Below are positions 1 through 13,259 of a stretch of 64,000 bases of DNA, piece after piece; positions within the stretch are counted from its first letter, which is position 1; each line of letters opens with the position of its first letter. Where the stretch lies: contig CM022674.1 of assembly GCA_012295275.1 (NCBI GenBank), forward strand, positions 14,277,374-14,341,373, written 5' to 3'. The notes beneath the pieces were generated by a model. The model had not been told where the DNA came from, searched no databases, and worked only from the letters and a program-made list of their open reading frames with translations. This DNA comes from Chrysomallon squamiferum (lineage: Eukaryota > Mollusca > Gastropoda > Neomphalida > Peltospiridae). The translations under genes and the position numbers were made by a program.

Positions 1-430
1 CGATTACTACTGTTACTATTACTACTACATTTGCTACCACTACCACGATTACTACTGTTACTATTACTACTGCATTTGCTACCACTACCACGATTACTAC
101 TACATCTGCTACCACTACCACGATTACTACTGTTACTATTACTACTACATTTGCTACCACTACCACGATTACTACTGTTACTATTACTACTGCATTTGCT
201 ACCACTACCACGATTACTACTACATCTGCTACCACTACCACGATTACTACTGTTACTATTACTACTACATTTGCTACCACTACCACGATTACTACTGTTA
301 CTATTACTACTGCATTTGCTACCACTACCACGATTACTACTACATCTGCTACCACTACCACGATTACTACTGTTACTATTACTACTGCATTTGCTACCAC
401 TACCACGATTACTACTGTTACTATTACTAT
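1..430. repeat. 120 bp higher-order tandem repeat of ACT-like triplets
   Basis: The sequence of 1-120 recurs almost unchanged at 121-240 and 241-360, with a partial copy to about 430. Each 120 bp unit is built of imperfect ACT, ATT and ACC triplets separated by short spacers. The long leucine- and proline-rich open frame across it is a by-product of the triplet period. It lies in an intron of the minus-strand NIT receptor gene. Confidence 0.9.
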
Positions 431-644
431 TTCATCTGCTGCAAACGCCACTGTTGCAACTACTCCTTCTGCAAGTACACCACCATAACTACAGCTACTA
501 TGAGTACTATTTCAGCTGCGTATACGGCCATTCCTACTACTATTCTACTACTTTTTTGCTACTACTTCTACTACCTCTACAACAAATACTGATAGTACTA
601 GTTCTAATATTTCTTCTACTACCAGTACTGCTGCTGCTACTCAC
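431..644. repeat. Degenerate ACT/TCT triplet tract
   Basis: Imperfect ACT, TCT and GCT triplets continue from the 120 bp repeat up to the splice donor of the NIT receptor exon at 645-981. It is intronic for that gene, and no coding potential is supported. Confidence 0.7.
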
Positions 645-2489
<1,845 letters not shown>

Positions 2490-2639
2490 CTGAAACTTAG
2501 TGAACAGAGAAAACTTCAACAACAACAAAATTACTGTGTTATTCAATTTGCTTTTTACGTGTGGGGGCATGTTCATATATATATATAAGTTGCCAAAATT
2601 CTAAATATATATATATATACATTGTTTATATCTGTGTGT

Positions 2640-5600
2640 TGCTTTTGTATATGGTTACCACTGTGAGTGTATGTGTACATCTGTGTGTGTAAGTGTACCA
2701 CTGTGTGTATGTGTATATATGTGTGTGTGTGTGTGTGTATATATGTACCACTGTGTGTGTATGTGTACCACTGTGTGTATGTGTGTATATGTACATCTGT
2801 GTGTATGTGTACCACTGTGTGTGTATGTGTACATCTATGTGTGTATGTGTACATCTGTGTGTATGTGTATATGTGTGTGTGTAAGTGTACCACTGTGTGT
2901 GTATGTGTACATCTGTGTGTGTAAGTGTACCACTGTGAGTGTATGTGTACATCTGTGTGTGTATGTGTACCACTGTGTGTGTATGTGTACATCTGTGTAT
3001 GTATGTGTACATCTGTGTGTGTAAGTGTACCACTGTGTATGTGTATGTGTACATGTACCACTGTGTGTGTATGTGTACCACTGTGTGTGTATGTGTACCA
3101 CTGTGTGTGTATGTGTACCACTGTGTGTGTATGTGTACATCTGTGTGTGTATGTGTACCACTGTGTGTGTATGTGTACATCTGTGTGTGTAAGTGTACCA
3201 CTGTGTAAGTGTACCACTGTGTGTGTAAGTGTACCACTGTGTGTGTGTGTATGTATGTGTTGTGTGTGTGTGTGTACCACTGTGTGTGTGTGTGTGTGTA
3301 CCACTGTGTGTGTATGTGTACCACTGTGTGTGTAAGTGTACCACTGTGTATGTATGTGTACATCTGTGTATGTGTACCACTGTGTACATCTGTGTGTGTA
3401 TGTATGTGTACCACTGTGTGTGTATGTGTACCACTGTGTGTATGTGTACCACTGTGTGTATGTGTACCACTGTGTGTGTATGTGTACCACTGTGTGTGTA
3501 TGTGTACCACTGTGTGTATGTGTACCACTGTGTGTATGTGTACCACTGTGTGTATGTGTACCACTGTGTATGTGTGTACCACTGTGTGTGTATGTGTACC
3601 TCTGTGTGTATGTGTACCACTGTGTGTGTATGTGTACCACTGTGTGTGTGTGTACCACTGTGTGTGTATGTGTACCACTGTGTGTATGTGTACCACTGTG
3701 TGTATGTGTACCACTGTGTGTGTATGTGTACATCTGTGTGTGTATGTGTACCACTGTGTGTGTATGTGTACCACTGTGTGTGTATGTGTACCACTGTGTG
3801 TGTATGTGTACCACTGTGTGTGTATGTGTACCACTGTGTGTATGTGTACCACTGTGTGTGTGTGTACCACTGTGTATGTGTACCACTGTGTGTGTATGTG
3901 TACCACTGTGTGTGTATGTGTACCACTGTGTGTATGTGTACATCTGTGTGTGTATGTGTACCACTGTGTGTGTATGTGTACCACTGTGTGTATGTGTACA
4001 TCTGTGTGTGTGTATGTGTACCACTGTACCACTGTGTGTATGTGTACCACTGTGTGTGTATGTGTACCACTGTGTGTATGTGTACATCTGTGTGTGTATG
4101 TGTACCACTGTGTGTGTATGTGTACCACTGTGTGTGTGTGTACATCTGTGTGTGTATGTGTACCACTGTGTGTGTATGTGTACCACTGTGTGTATGTGTA
4201 CATCTGTGTGTGTATGTGTACCACTGTGTGTATGTGTACCACTGTGTATGTATGTGTACCACTGTGTGTATGTGTACCACTGTGTGTATGTGTACCACTG
4301 TGTGTGTATGTGTACCACTGTGTGTATGTGTACCACTGTGTGTGTACCACTGTGTGTGTGTGTACCACTGTGTGTGTATGTGTACCACTGTGTGTGTATG
4401 TGTACCACTGTGTGTATGTGTACCACTGTGTGTGTATGTGTACCACTGTGTGTGTATGTGTACCACTGTGTGTGTGTGTACCACTGTGTCTGTATGTGTA
4501 CATCTGTGTACCATCTGTGTATGTGTACCACTGTGTGTGTATGTGTACCACTGTGTGTGTATGTGTACCACTGTGTGTGTGTATGTGTACCACTGTGTGT
4601 GTGTGTGTACCACCACTGTGTGTGTATGTGTACCACTGTGTGTGTGTACTGTGTGTGTACCACTGTGTGTGTGTGTGTACCACTGTGTGTGTGTATGTGT
4701 ACCACTGTGTGTGTGTATGTGTACCACTGTGTGTGTATGTGTACCACTGTGTGTGTATGTGTACCACTGTGTGTATGTGTACCACTGTGTGTACCACTGT
4801 GTGTATGTGTACCACTGTGTGTGTATGTGTACCACTGTGTGTGTATGTGTACATCTGTGTGTGTATGTGTACCACTGTGTGTATGTGTACCACTGTGTGT
4901 GTATGTGTACCACTGTGTGTGTATGTGTACCACTGTGTGTGTATGTGTACCACTGTGTGTATGTGTACCACTGTGTGTATGTGTACCACTGTGTGTGTGT
5001 GTGTATGTGTACCACTGTGTGTGTGTGTGTGTACCACTGTGTGTGTATGTGTACCACTGTGTGTGTATGTGTGTGTGTGTACCACTGTGTGTGTATGTGT
5101 ACCACTGTGTGTGTATGTGTACATCTGTGTGTATGTGTACCACTGTGTGTGTATGTGTACCCTGTGTGTGTGTATGTGTACCACTGTGTGTATGTGTACC
5201 ACTGTGTGTGTATGTGTACCACTGTGTGTGTATGTGTACCACTGTGTATGTATGTGTACCACTGTGTGTATGTGTACCACTGTGTGTATGTGTACCACTG
5301 TGTGTATGTGTACCACTGTGTGTGTATGTATGTGTACCACTGTGTGTGTATGTGTACCACTGTGTGTATGTGTACCACTGTGTGTGTATGTGTACCACTG
5401 TGTGTGTATGTGTACCACTGTGTGTGTATGTGTACCACTGTGTGTGTATGTGTACCACTGTGTGTGTATGTGTACCATCTGTGTGTGTGTATGTGTACCA
5501 CTGTGTGTGTATGTGTAAGTGTACCACTGTGTGTGTGTGTGTATGTGTACCACTGTGTGTGTATGTACCACTGTGTGTGTATGTGTACCACTGTGTGTGT

Positions 5601-8600
5601 ATGTGTACCTGTGTGTGTATGTGTACCACTGTGTGTGTATGTGTACCACTGTGTGTGTATGTGTACCACTGTGTGTATGTGTACCACTGTGTGTGTATGT
5701 GTACCACTGTGTGTATGTGTACCACTGTGTATGTATGTGTACCACTGTGTGTGTACTACCACTGTGTATGTATGTGTACCACTGTGTGTGTATGTGTACA
5801 TCTGTGTGTGTATGTGTACCACTGTGTGTGTATGTGTACCTCTGTGTGTGTATGTGTACACTGTGTGTGTATGTGTACCACTGTGTGTGTATGTGTACCA
5901 CTGTGTGTGTATGTGTACCACTGTGTGTGTATGTGTACCACTGTGTGTGTATGTGTACCACTGTGTGTGTATGTGTACATCTGTGTGTGTATGTGTACCA
6001 CTGTGTGTGTATGTGTACCACTGTGTGTATGTGTACCACTGTGTGTATGTACCACCACTGTGTGTGTATGTGTACCACTGTGTGTATGTACCACTGTGTG
6101 TAGTGTGTACTGTGTGTGTATGTACCACTGTGTGTATGTGTACATCTGTGTGTGTATGTGTACCACTGTGTGTATGTGTACATCTGTGTGTATGTGTACC
6201 ACTGTGTGTGTATGTGTACCACTGTGTGTGTATGTGTACATCTGTGTGTGTATGTGTACCATCTGTGTGTATGTGTACCACTGTGTGTGTATGTGTACCA
6301 CTGTGTGTGTATGTGTACATCTGTGTGTGTATGTGTACCACTCTGTGTATGTGTACCACTGTGTATGTATGTGTACCACTCTGTGTGTATGTGTACCACT
6401 GTGTGTACCACTGTGTGTATGTGTACCACTGTGTGTGTATGTGTACATCTGTGTGTGTATGTGTACCACTGTGTGTGTAAGTGTACCACTGTGTGTACCA
6501 TCTGTGTGTGTATGTGTACCACTGTGTGTGTATGTGTACCACTGTGTGTGTATGTGTACCACTGTGTGTGTATGTGTACCACTGTGTGTGTATGTGTACC
6601 ACTGTGTGTGTGTATGTGTACCACTGTGTGTGTGTACCACTGTGTGTGTAAAGTGTGTACCACTGTGTGTATGTGTACCACTGTGTGTATGTGTACCACT
6701 GTGTGTGTATGTGTACCACTGTGTGTGTATGTGTACCACTGTGTGTGTATGTACCACTGTGTGTGTGTGTACACTGTGTGTGTGTGTGTATGTGTACCAC
6801 TGTGTGTGTGTATGTGTACCACTGTGTGTGTATGTGTACCACTGTGTGTATGTGTACCACTGTGTGTGTATGTGTACCACTGTGTGTGTATGTGTACCAC
6901 TGTGTGTGTGTGTACCACTGTGTGTGTATGTGTACCACTGTGTGTGTATGTGTACCACTGTGTGTGTATGTGTACCACTGTGTGTGTATGTGTACCACTG
7001 TGTGTGTGTATGTGTACCACTGTGTGTGTGTATCTGTGTGTGTGTACCACTGTGTGTGTGTGTACCACTGTGTGTGTGTACCACTGTGTGTGTATGTGTA
7101 CCACTGTGTGTGTATGTGTACCACTGTGTGTGTATGTGTACATGTACCACTGTGTGTGTATGTGTACCACTGTGTGTGTATGTGTACCACTGTGTGTGTA
7201 TGTGTACCACTGTGTGTGTGTGTGTGTACCACTGTGTGTGTATGTGTACCACTGTGTGTGTATGTGTACCACTGTGTGTATGTGTGTGTGTATGTGTACC
7301 ACTGTGTGTGTATGTGTGTACCACTGTGTGTGTATGTGTACCACTGTGTGTGTATGTGTACCACTGTGTGTGTAAGTGTACCACTGTGTGTGTGTGTACC
7401 ACTGTGTGTGTACCACTGTGTGTGTATGTGTACCACTGTGTGTGTATGTGTACCTCTGTGTGTGTATGTGTACCACTGTGTGTGTATGTGTACCACTGTG
7501 TGTGTAAGTGTACCACTGTGTGTGTATGTGTACCACTGTGTGTATGTGTACCACTGTGTGTGTATGTGTACCCACTGTGTACCACTGTGTATGTGTACCA
7601 TTGTGTGTGTATGTGTACCACTGTGTGTACCACTGTGTGTGTATGTGTACCACTGTGTGTGTATGTGTACCACTGTGTGTGTATGTGTACCACTGTGTGT
7701 GTATGTGTACCACTGTGTGTGTATGTGTACCACTGTGTGTATGTGTACCACTGTGTGTATGTGTACCACTGTGTGTGTATGTGTACCACTGTGTGTGTAT
7801 GTGTACCACTGTGTGTGTATGTGTACCACTGTGTGTGTATGTGTACCACTGTGTGTGTATGTGTACCACTGTGTGTGTATGTGTACCACTGTGTGTGTAT
7901 GTGTACCACTGTGTGTGTATGTGTACCACTGTGTGTGTATGTGTACCACTGTGTGTGTATGTGTACCACTGTGTGTATGTGTACCACTGTGTGTGTATGT
8001 GTACCACTGTGTGTATGTGTACCACTGTGTGTATGTGTACCACTGTGTGTGTATGTGTACCACTGTGTGTATGTGTACCACTGTGTGTGTATGTGTACCA
8101 CTGTGTGTGTATGTGTACCACTGTGTGTATGTGTACCACTGTGTGTGTATGTGTACCACTGTGTGTGTGTACCACTGTGTGTGTGTGTGTGTACCACACT
8201 GTGTGTGTATGTGTACCACTGTGTGTGTATGTGTACCACTGTGTATGTATGTGTACCACTGTGTGTGTATGTATGTGTACCACTGTGTATGTGTACCACT
8301 GTGTGTGTATGTATGTGTACCACTGTGTGTGTATGTGTACCACTGTGTGTATGTGTACCACTGTGTGTGTATGTGTACCACTGTGTGTATGTGTACCACT
8401 GTGTGTGTATGTATGTGTACCACTGTGTGTGTACCCATGTGTGTGTATGTGTACCACTGTGTGTGTGTGTGTACCATGTGTGTGTGTTTGTGTACCACTG
8501 TGTGTATGTGTACCACTGTGTATGTATGTGTACCATGTGTGTGTGTATGTGTGTACCACTGTGTGTGTATGTGTACCACTGTGTGTATGTGTGTACCACT

Positions 8601-8948
8601 GTGTGTATGTGTACCACTGTGTATGTATGTGTACCATTGTGTGTGTATGTGTACCACTGTGTGTATGTGTACCACTGTGTGTGTATGTGTACCACTGTGT
8701 GTGTATGTGTACCACTGTGTATGTATGTGTACATGTACCACTGTGTGTATGTGTACCACTGTGTGTGTGTGTATGTGTACCACTGTGTGTGTATGTGTAC
8801 CACTGTGTGTGTATGTGTACCACTGTGTGTGTATGTGTACCACTGTGTGTGTATGTGTACCACTGTGTGTGTATGTGTACCACTGTGTGTGTATGTGTAC
8901 CACTGTGTGTATGTGTACCACTGTGTATGTAAGTGTACCACTGTGTAT
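2640..8948. repeat. 6.3 kb minisatellite of a ~20 bp GTGTACCACTGTGTGTGTAT unit
   Basis: Roughly 320 copies of an 18-22 bp unit with consensus GTGTACCACTGTGTGTGTAT. Variants have ACATC in place of ACCAC, AAGTG in place of ATGTG, or extra or missing TG steps. The consensus lacks stops in all six frames, so very long frames exist on both strands with compositions such as VYVYHC and HTHTQWYT; these are not genes. ACATC variants are dense at 2660-3370, thin out to about 6430 and are essentially absent to the right. Each unit has about 16 nt of alternating purine and pyrimidine. The array fills the putative first intron of the NIT receptor gene. Confidence 0.97.
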
Positions 8949-8998
8949 GTAAGAAGAAGAAGAAGAAGAAGAAGAAATTATAATAATAATAATAGTAA
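8949..8998. repeat. (GAA)n/(TAA)n tract at the end of the satellite
   Basis: A short AGA triplet run (about 8951-8976) followed by AAT triplets directly borders the right end of the 6.3 kb array. Confidence 0.85.
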
Positions 8999-9288
8999 AT
9001 AAAAATCTTTAAAAGATGGCTGAACGACAACAGTTTGGCTACAGTGGACAATGTGCAGTAGAATAAATATGCCTGAGATACCGAATCACAGACTATTATT
9101 TTACTATTTACAATTTTTAGAATTTTGGCAACTGAAAGAAAATTAAATGTCTTGAAAATATCATTAGTTTTAATATCTACGTTTAAAAATATGAATGTTC
9201 GTTTTTTTAAATCTATGTATTAAAGATGAAATTTCGTTCTTTGAAAACGAGATTTGTAATGAAAAATTAAAAATCAGAATCGACTTAC

Positions 9289-9400
9289 CTGGGCTGTAGT
9301 ACAACTGAAGTGATTTCACTGGCGATGTTTACTTGTTTGGTCTGGCAGCGTGAACTGCGGTAGGTTGGTACATAATGTCTCTATGACAACCGGCTATTCT
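9289..9400 (-). other. Putative noncoding first exon of the NIT receptor gene
   Basis: A good minus-strand splice donor (CCCAG followed by GTAAGT, donor at 9288) precedes the acceptor at 2491-2490. Spliced together, the frame leading into ATG 2487 has an upstream in-frame stop and no earlier in-frame ATG, so the exon would be 5' UTR. The transcription start is not defined; the right boundary is a guess. Confidence 0.4.
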
Positions 9401-10299
9401 TGGAAAATTCAGAATGTCTGGGAAAGACTTCAACCGGAAGCGCAATATGGGAGACTAAAGTGGGATGGTCGGTGTGAGCCAGGAATAGTTAAAAAACAAA
9501 TCTACGTTAAAAACAAGTCTAAAATGAATAATTATATACTTTTAAAACTAACACGACTTTCTAAAGTAAAGACGATGACGACAAAGAAAGAAAGTTTAAA
9601 ATGAACCGCTAGAAGGTAACAGCTGAGTAACACGACTCTACTTGAACTAACGTTCTTCCTGTAATCCTCGCAAATGTCAGGAATGTGTATATTACGTCTG
9701 AAAAATAAGCCTACAAATATCTGTCCTTAATCTTTTATTTTATGAGAAAATATTTAATTTTTCAATAGCTGCAAGCAGTTACTGAACATTTTAAAAATGA
9801 ATTAACAAAAATCTTTTCATTTTCTTTCCACTGAACACATATGTTCCCGTGCATAAACAAATGTACGTACTTTACATACATGTATACCCATATACATTCA
9901 TCCACAAATACATAGAGAAATACATTCGTGTACATCATAAACATTTGCATCTGTGAATTCGTTCATACACAAACTTACAAATGTATGGAGAGATGTTTAG
10001 CCAGTTGTGAGGGAAAAGAATAAAATAAGCTAGTTTTTTGTGTGTTTTTTTTTTGGGGGGGGGGCTGTTGTTTTGGGTTTTTTATTTATTTATTATTATT
10101 ATTATTATTTTAATCTTTTTATAGGTTTTATTTTCAGTACGGGACACTGTGTATATAGGTTGTGCTTCTAACCGCATCTCTTCAGTTAATTCGCCATCTC
10201 TTCATGTGATGAATTTCTTATATGCTTGGATCTTTTCAATACAGGTACATGCTTATTTCAAATGATTTTTATTTTTATTTATTTATTTATTTATATATA

Positions 10300-10337
<38 letters not shown>

Positions 10338-10732
10338 GTGGTGGTGTAGTAGTAGTAGTTGTAGTATTTTTAATAATTAAAATTAAAATAATTAAAAAGT
10401 GCTATATACTTGCTACATTTGTATTTAGCGCCATTTTCGCGGATTACTACTTTTATTATTAAATATTTAAATTTTATGACAACAAAACATGACAGAAAAG
10501 GCATTAATGTATCTTTAACACCTAACAATATTTTACAACACTTGTCAGCTTACAACAAAGATGCAAATTTGTTCCTGTTGAAGAATGAAGAACTATTTGA
10601 CATAAAAAATGTAAAAACAAATGTAAACATAGCGCAAGGATAATAGCGGTTACGCGTCCTGCCACCTGTTTGCAAGTAAAACATCTGGATAACGCGACAG
10701 CGAAGGGCTGGTCGGTTAATGGATTCAGACAC
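9401..10732. other. Intergenic region between divergent NIT receptor and cysteine synthase genes
   Basis: No supported gene. It holds ATT and TTTA simple repeats near 10084-10110 and 10250-10335. The 77-codon frame at 10410-10643 has no recognisable content. The promoters of the two divergent genes should lie here. Confidence 0.6.
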
Positions 10733-11648
10733 ATGTCGTTACAACACATTGTCGGGTCTCTACGGGTGCACGTCCCGAGCACGATCAAACGGGGCGTGTC
10801 CCATAACGCGATCCGGCCGGGCTTGGTGGGAATGGTGGGCCGGACGCCGCTCGTTAAACTACAAAAACTCAGCGAGGAAACTGGTTGTGAAATCCTGGCG
10901 AAAGCGGAGTTTTGTAACGGTGGCGGATCCGTTAAGGACCGGGCAGCTTTTTTTCTCATCAAGGACGCACAGAGGCGCGGCTTGATTCGTCCCGGGGGTA
11001 CGGTGGTAGAGGGTACGGCCGGCAACACTGGAATTGGACTGGCTCACATGTGTTTAGCTTTGGGATACAAATGTGTCATCTACATGCCAGACAACCAATC
11101 GTGGGTGAGATAACAAGTTGCTACAGTAATCTTATAAAAATGGGGTGACGTAATCCTAAGAAATAATCAGACATATGAGAACAATATTATAAAGCTCTGA
11201 AATTATACATTTCTATCATAAATTATTTGTGGTTATTTATTTATTTATTTATTTTTGTATTAAATTATTCCGAATGGGGGCGCTAAAATAATTTAACAGT
11301 AATATTTTTACATAATATCGTTTTCAATTTAACTTTAAAATACTGAATTTCTTCTACTTCTTCTTCTGTTATTATTATTATTTGTTAGTCCCCATAAACG
11401 TTGGTAGAAATAACTCAAATAAAAGTAATTTTAAAAATGTATGCTGATATTCTTATGCTAGCATTCGTTGGTTCTTTAATGAAAAATGAATCGTAAGATG
11501 ACCTAGTTTAGTTCAGAACACAGACGGCTAAACAGTTTCATTGTCAAGGGTTGTAAACGGGTTTGTTCATGTAAATACAGTGTCAATAAAGAAGTGATAA
11601 AACTTGAAAACGATGTAGTCTCAAACCTGAATTTAGTGTCGTTTTAAT

Positions 11649-11727
<79 letters not shown>

Positions 11728-11903
11728 AATAGTTAAAACACAGATGGAATGTTAAATATCGGTCAACAATAAGGTCACAAAATAGACCAATCTAACTCAA
11801 TGTTATCTGTGTCAGGAGCTGATCAAGTGTTTCAAAAAAGGGTACCGTCTTTGTGTTACGTTTAGGATGAAATAATTTTGATTGAACAGAAGACGCTCAC
11901 TAT

Positions 11904-11947
<44 letters not shown>

Positions 11948-11969
11948 ATAATAATAATAAGAAGAAGAA

Positions 11970-12000
<31 letters not shown>

Positions 12001-13259
12001 AAGAAGAAAAAATTTATAAATATATCGCGTAGCCCGTTAATTTGCAAGTGATTAATGTAATAAAATATACAGAATTGATTTGACTTGTAAATCCGGTTCT
12101 ACAACTTTCCTGTGGTGCTGTATGTTTATAAGGAACAAAAATAATTTAATAACGCCTCTTCTTCATCTGTTTTATCTAATTCTATTTTGTTTTATATTTT
12201 TTATTTTTTTTTTTTTTATATTATATTATTATTTCAGTAGCTCTGTATTTGCCAGTAAGAATTTTATTCATCTGATAATCAATAAACAGTAGCATTAAAC
12301 TTTTTGAAACTGCTTTTCTATCTATTTATTTAATTTTATTTTTGTTTTTATTGTTATTATTATTATTATTGTTGTTGCTGTTGTTATTATTATTGTTATT
12401 GTTGTTGTTATTATTATTGTTGTTATTGTTGTTGTTGTTATTATTATTATTATTATTGTTGTTATTATTATTATTGTTATTGTTGTTGTTATTATTATTG
12501 TTGTTGTTATTGTTGTTGTTGTTATTATTATTATTATTATTATTATTTAAGGAGAAGATAAACGTGCTACGCACTCTTGGAGCAGACGTGACGTCAGTTC
12601 CGGTTGTTCCGTGGTCAGACGAAGCTAATTTCAACCATCAGGCCCGGCGTTTCGCGGAGAGCCTCGATAACGCAGTCTGGACCAACCAGTTTGATAACAC
12701 GGCTAACAGACAAGCACACATCGAGACTACTGGTCCTGAAATCTGGGAGGAAACAAAGGGCAAGGTCAACGCAGTCGTGTTTGGGACGGGAACCGGGGGG
12801 ACGCTGGCTGGCGTGGGGATGTATCTCAAAGACAAAAACCCAAACGTGAAAGTTTTCCTGGCTGATCCAGAGGGAAGCGTGCTGTACAACTGGTTTAAAC
12901 ACGGCAAGCTCGAGAGAACGGAAGGTTCAACCATAACGGAGGGGATAGGTCAAGGACGAATTACAAAAAACCTAGAGGGCGCACCTGTTGATGACGCCCT
13001 TGCTATTCGTGATACCGAGGCCGTGACCATGACCTTTCGTTTACTGCACGAGGAGGGGTTGTTTGTTGGCGGTTCCACAGGACTAAATGTCGCAGCGGCA
13101 GAAAAAGTAGCCAGAATTATGGGCCCTGGTCACGTGATTGTCACATGCTTGTGCGACACTGGTCAAAAATATCACGCAAAACTATTTAGCAAAAAGGTTC
13201 TGGAAGAAAGGGGTTTACTGGACAGTATACCAGAAAAGTATAGAATTTCCTTACACTGA
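10733..13259 (+). CDS. PLP-dependent cysteine synthase (O-acetylserine sulfhydrylase family), MCY1/Cys12-like
   Basis: Two exons, 10733-11104 and 12552-13259, joined in phase 0 (donor GTGAGA, acceptor AAG), encode 359 aa. Fold-type II PLP enzyme features are clear: GSVKDR with the Schiff-base lysine at about K68, the substrate loop EGTAGNTG at 93-100, and the phosphate-binding loop GTGTGGT at about 202-208. Stretches such as [20 protein letters not shown] and EGIGQGRIT match what I recall of the fungal mitochondrial MCY1/Cys12 cysteine synthase group rather than cystathionine beta-synthase; no heme domain or CBS pair is present. The family forms cysteine from O-acetylserine and sulfide, or runs related sulfide and cyanide reactions; the animal substrate is unknown. 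The first ~30 residues are basic and lack acidic residues, suggesting a mitochondrial presequence. ATG 10733 is the first in-frame ATG; the frame stays open upstream to about 10670. Confidence 0.85.
11105..12551 (+). other. Cysteine synthase intron with three microsatellites
   Basis: The intron contains (GA)n at 11652-11723, ACT then AAT then AAG triplets at about 11905-12010, and a 200 bp TTA/TTG tract at 12343-12548 that runs directly into the acceptor AAG. Confidence 0.8.
12343..12548. repeat. (TTA/TTG)n triplet tract next to an acceptor
   Basis: About 68 TTR triplets end one or two bases before the splice acceptor of cysteine synthase exon 2. They replace a usual pyrimidine tract. Poly-Leu and poly-Asn frames over it are artefacts. 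Confidence 0.9.

Noticed and set aside
2573-9051. Open frames of 400 to 2,141 codons on both strands
   Set aside because: They are translations of a stop-free 20 bp satellite, with no start context, no non-repeat sequence and equal openness on both strands.
10410-10643. 77-codon frame upstream of cysteine synthase
   Set aside because: AT-rich, no recognisable motif, and no splice signal linking it in frame to the enzyme.
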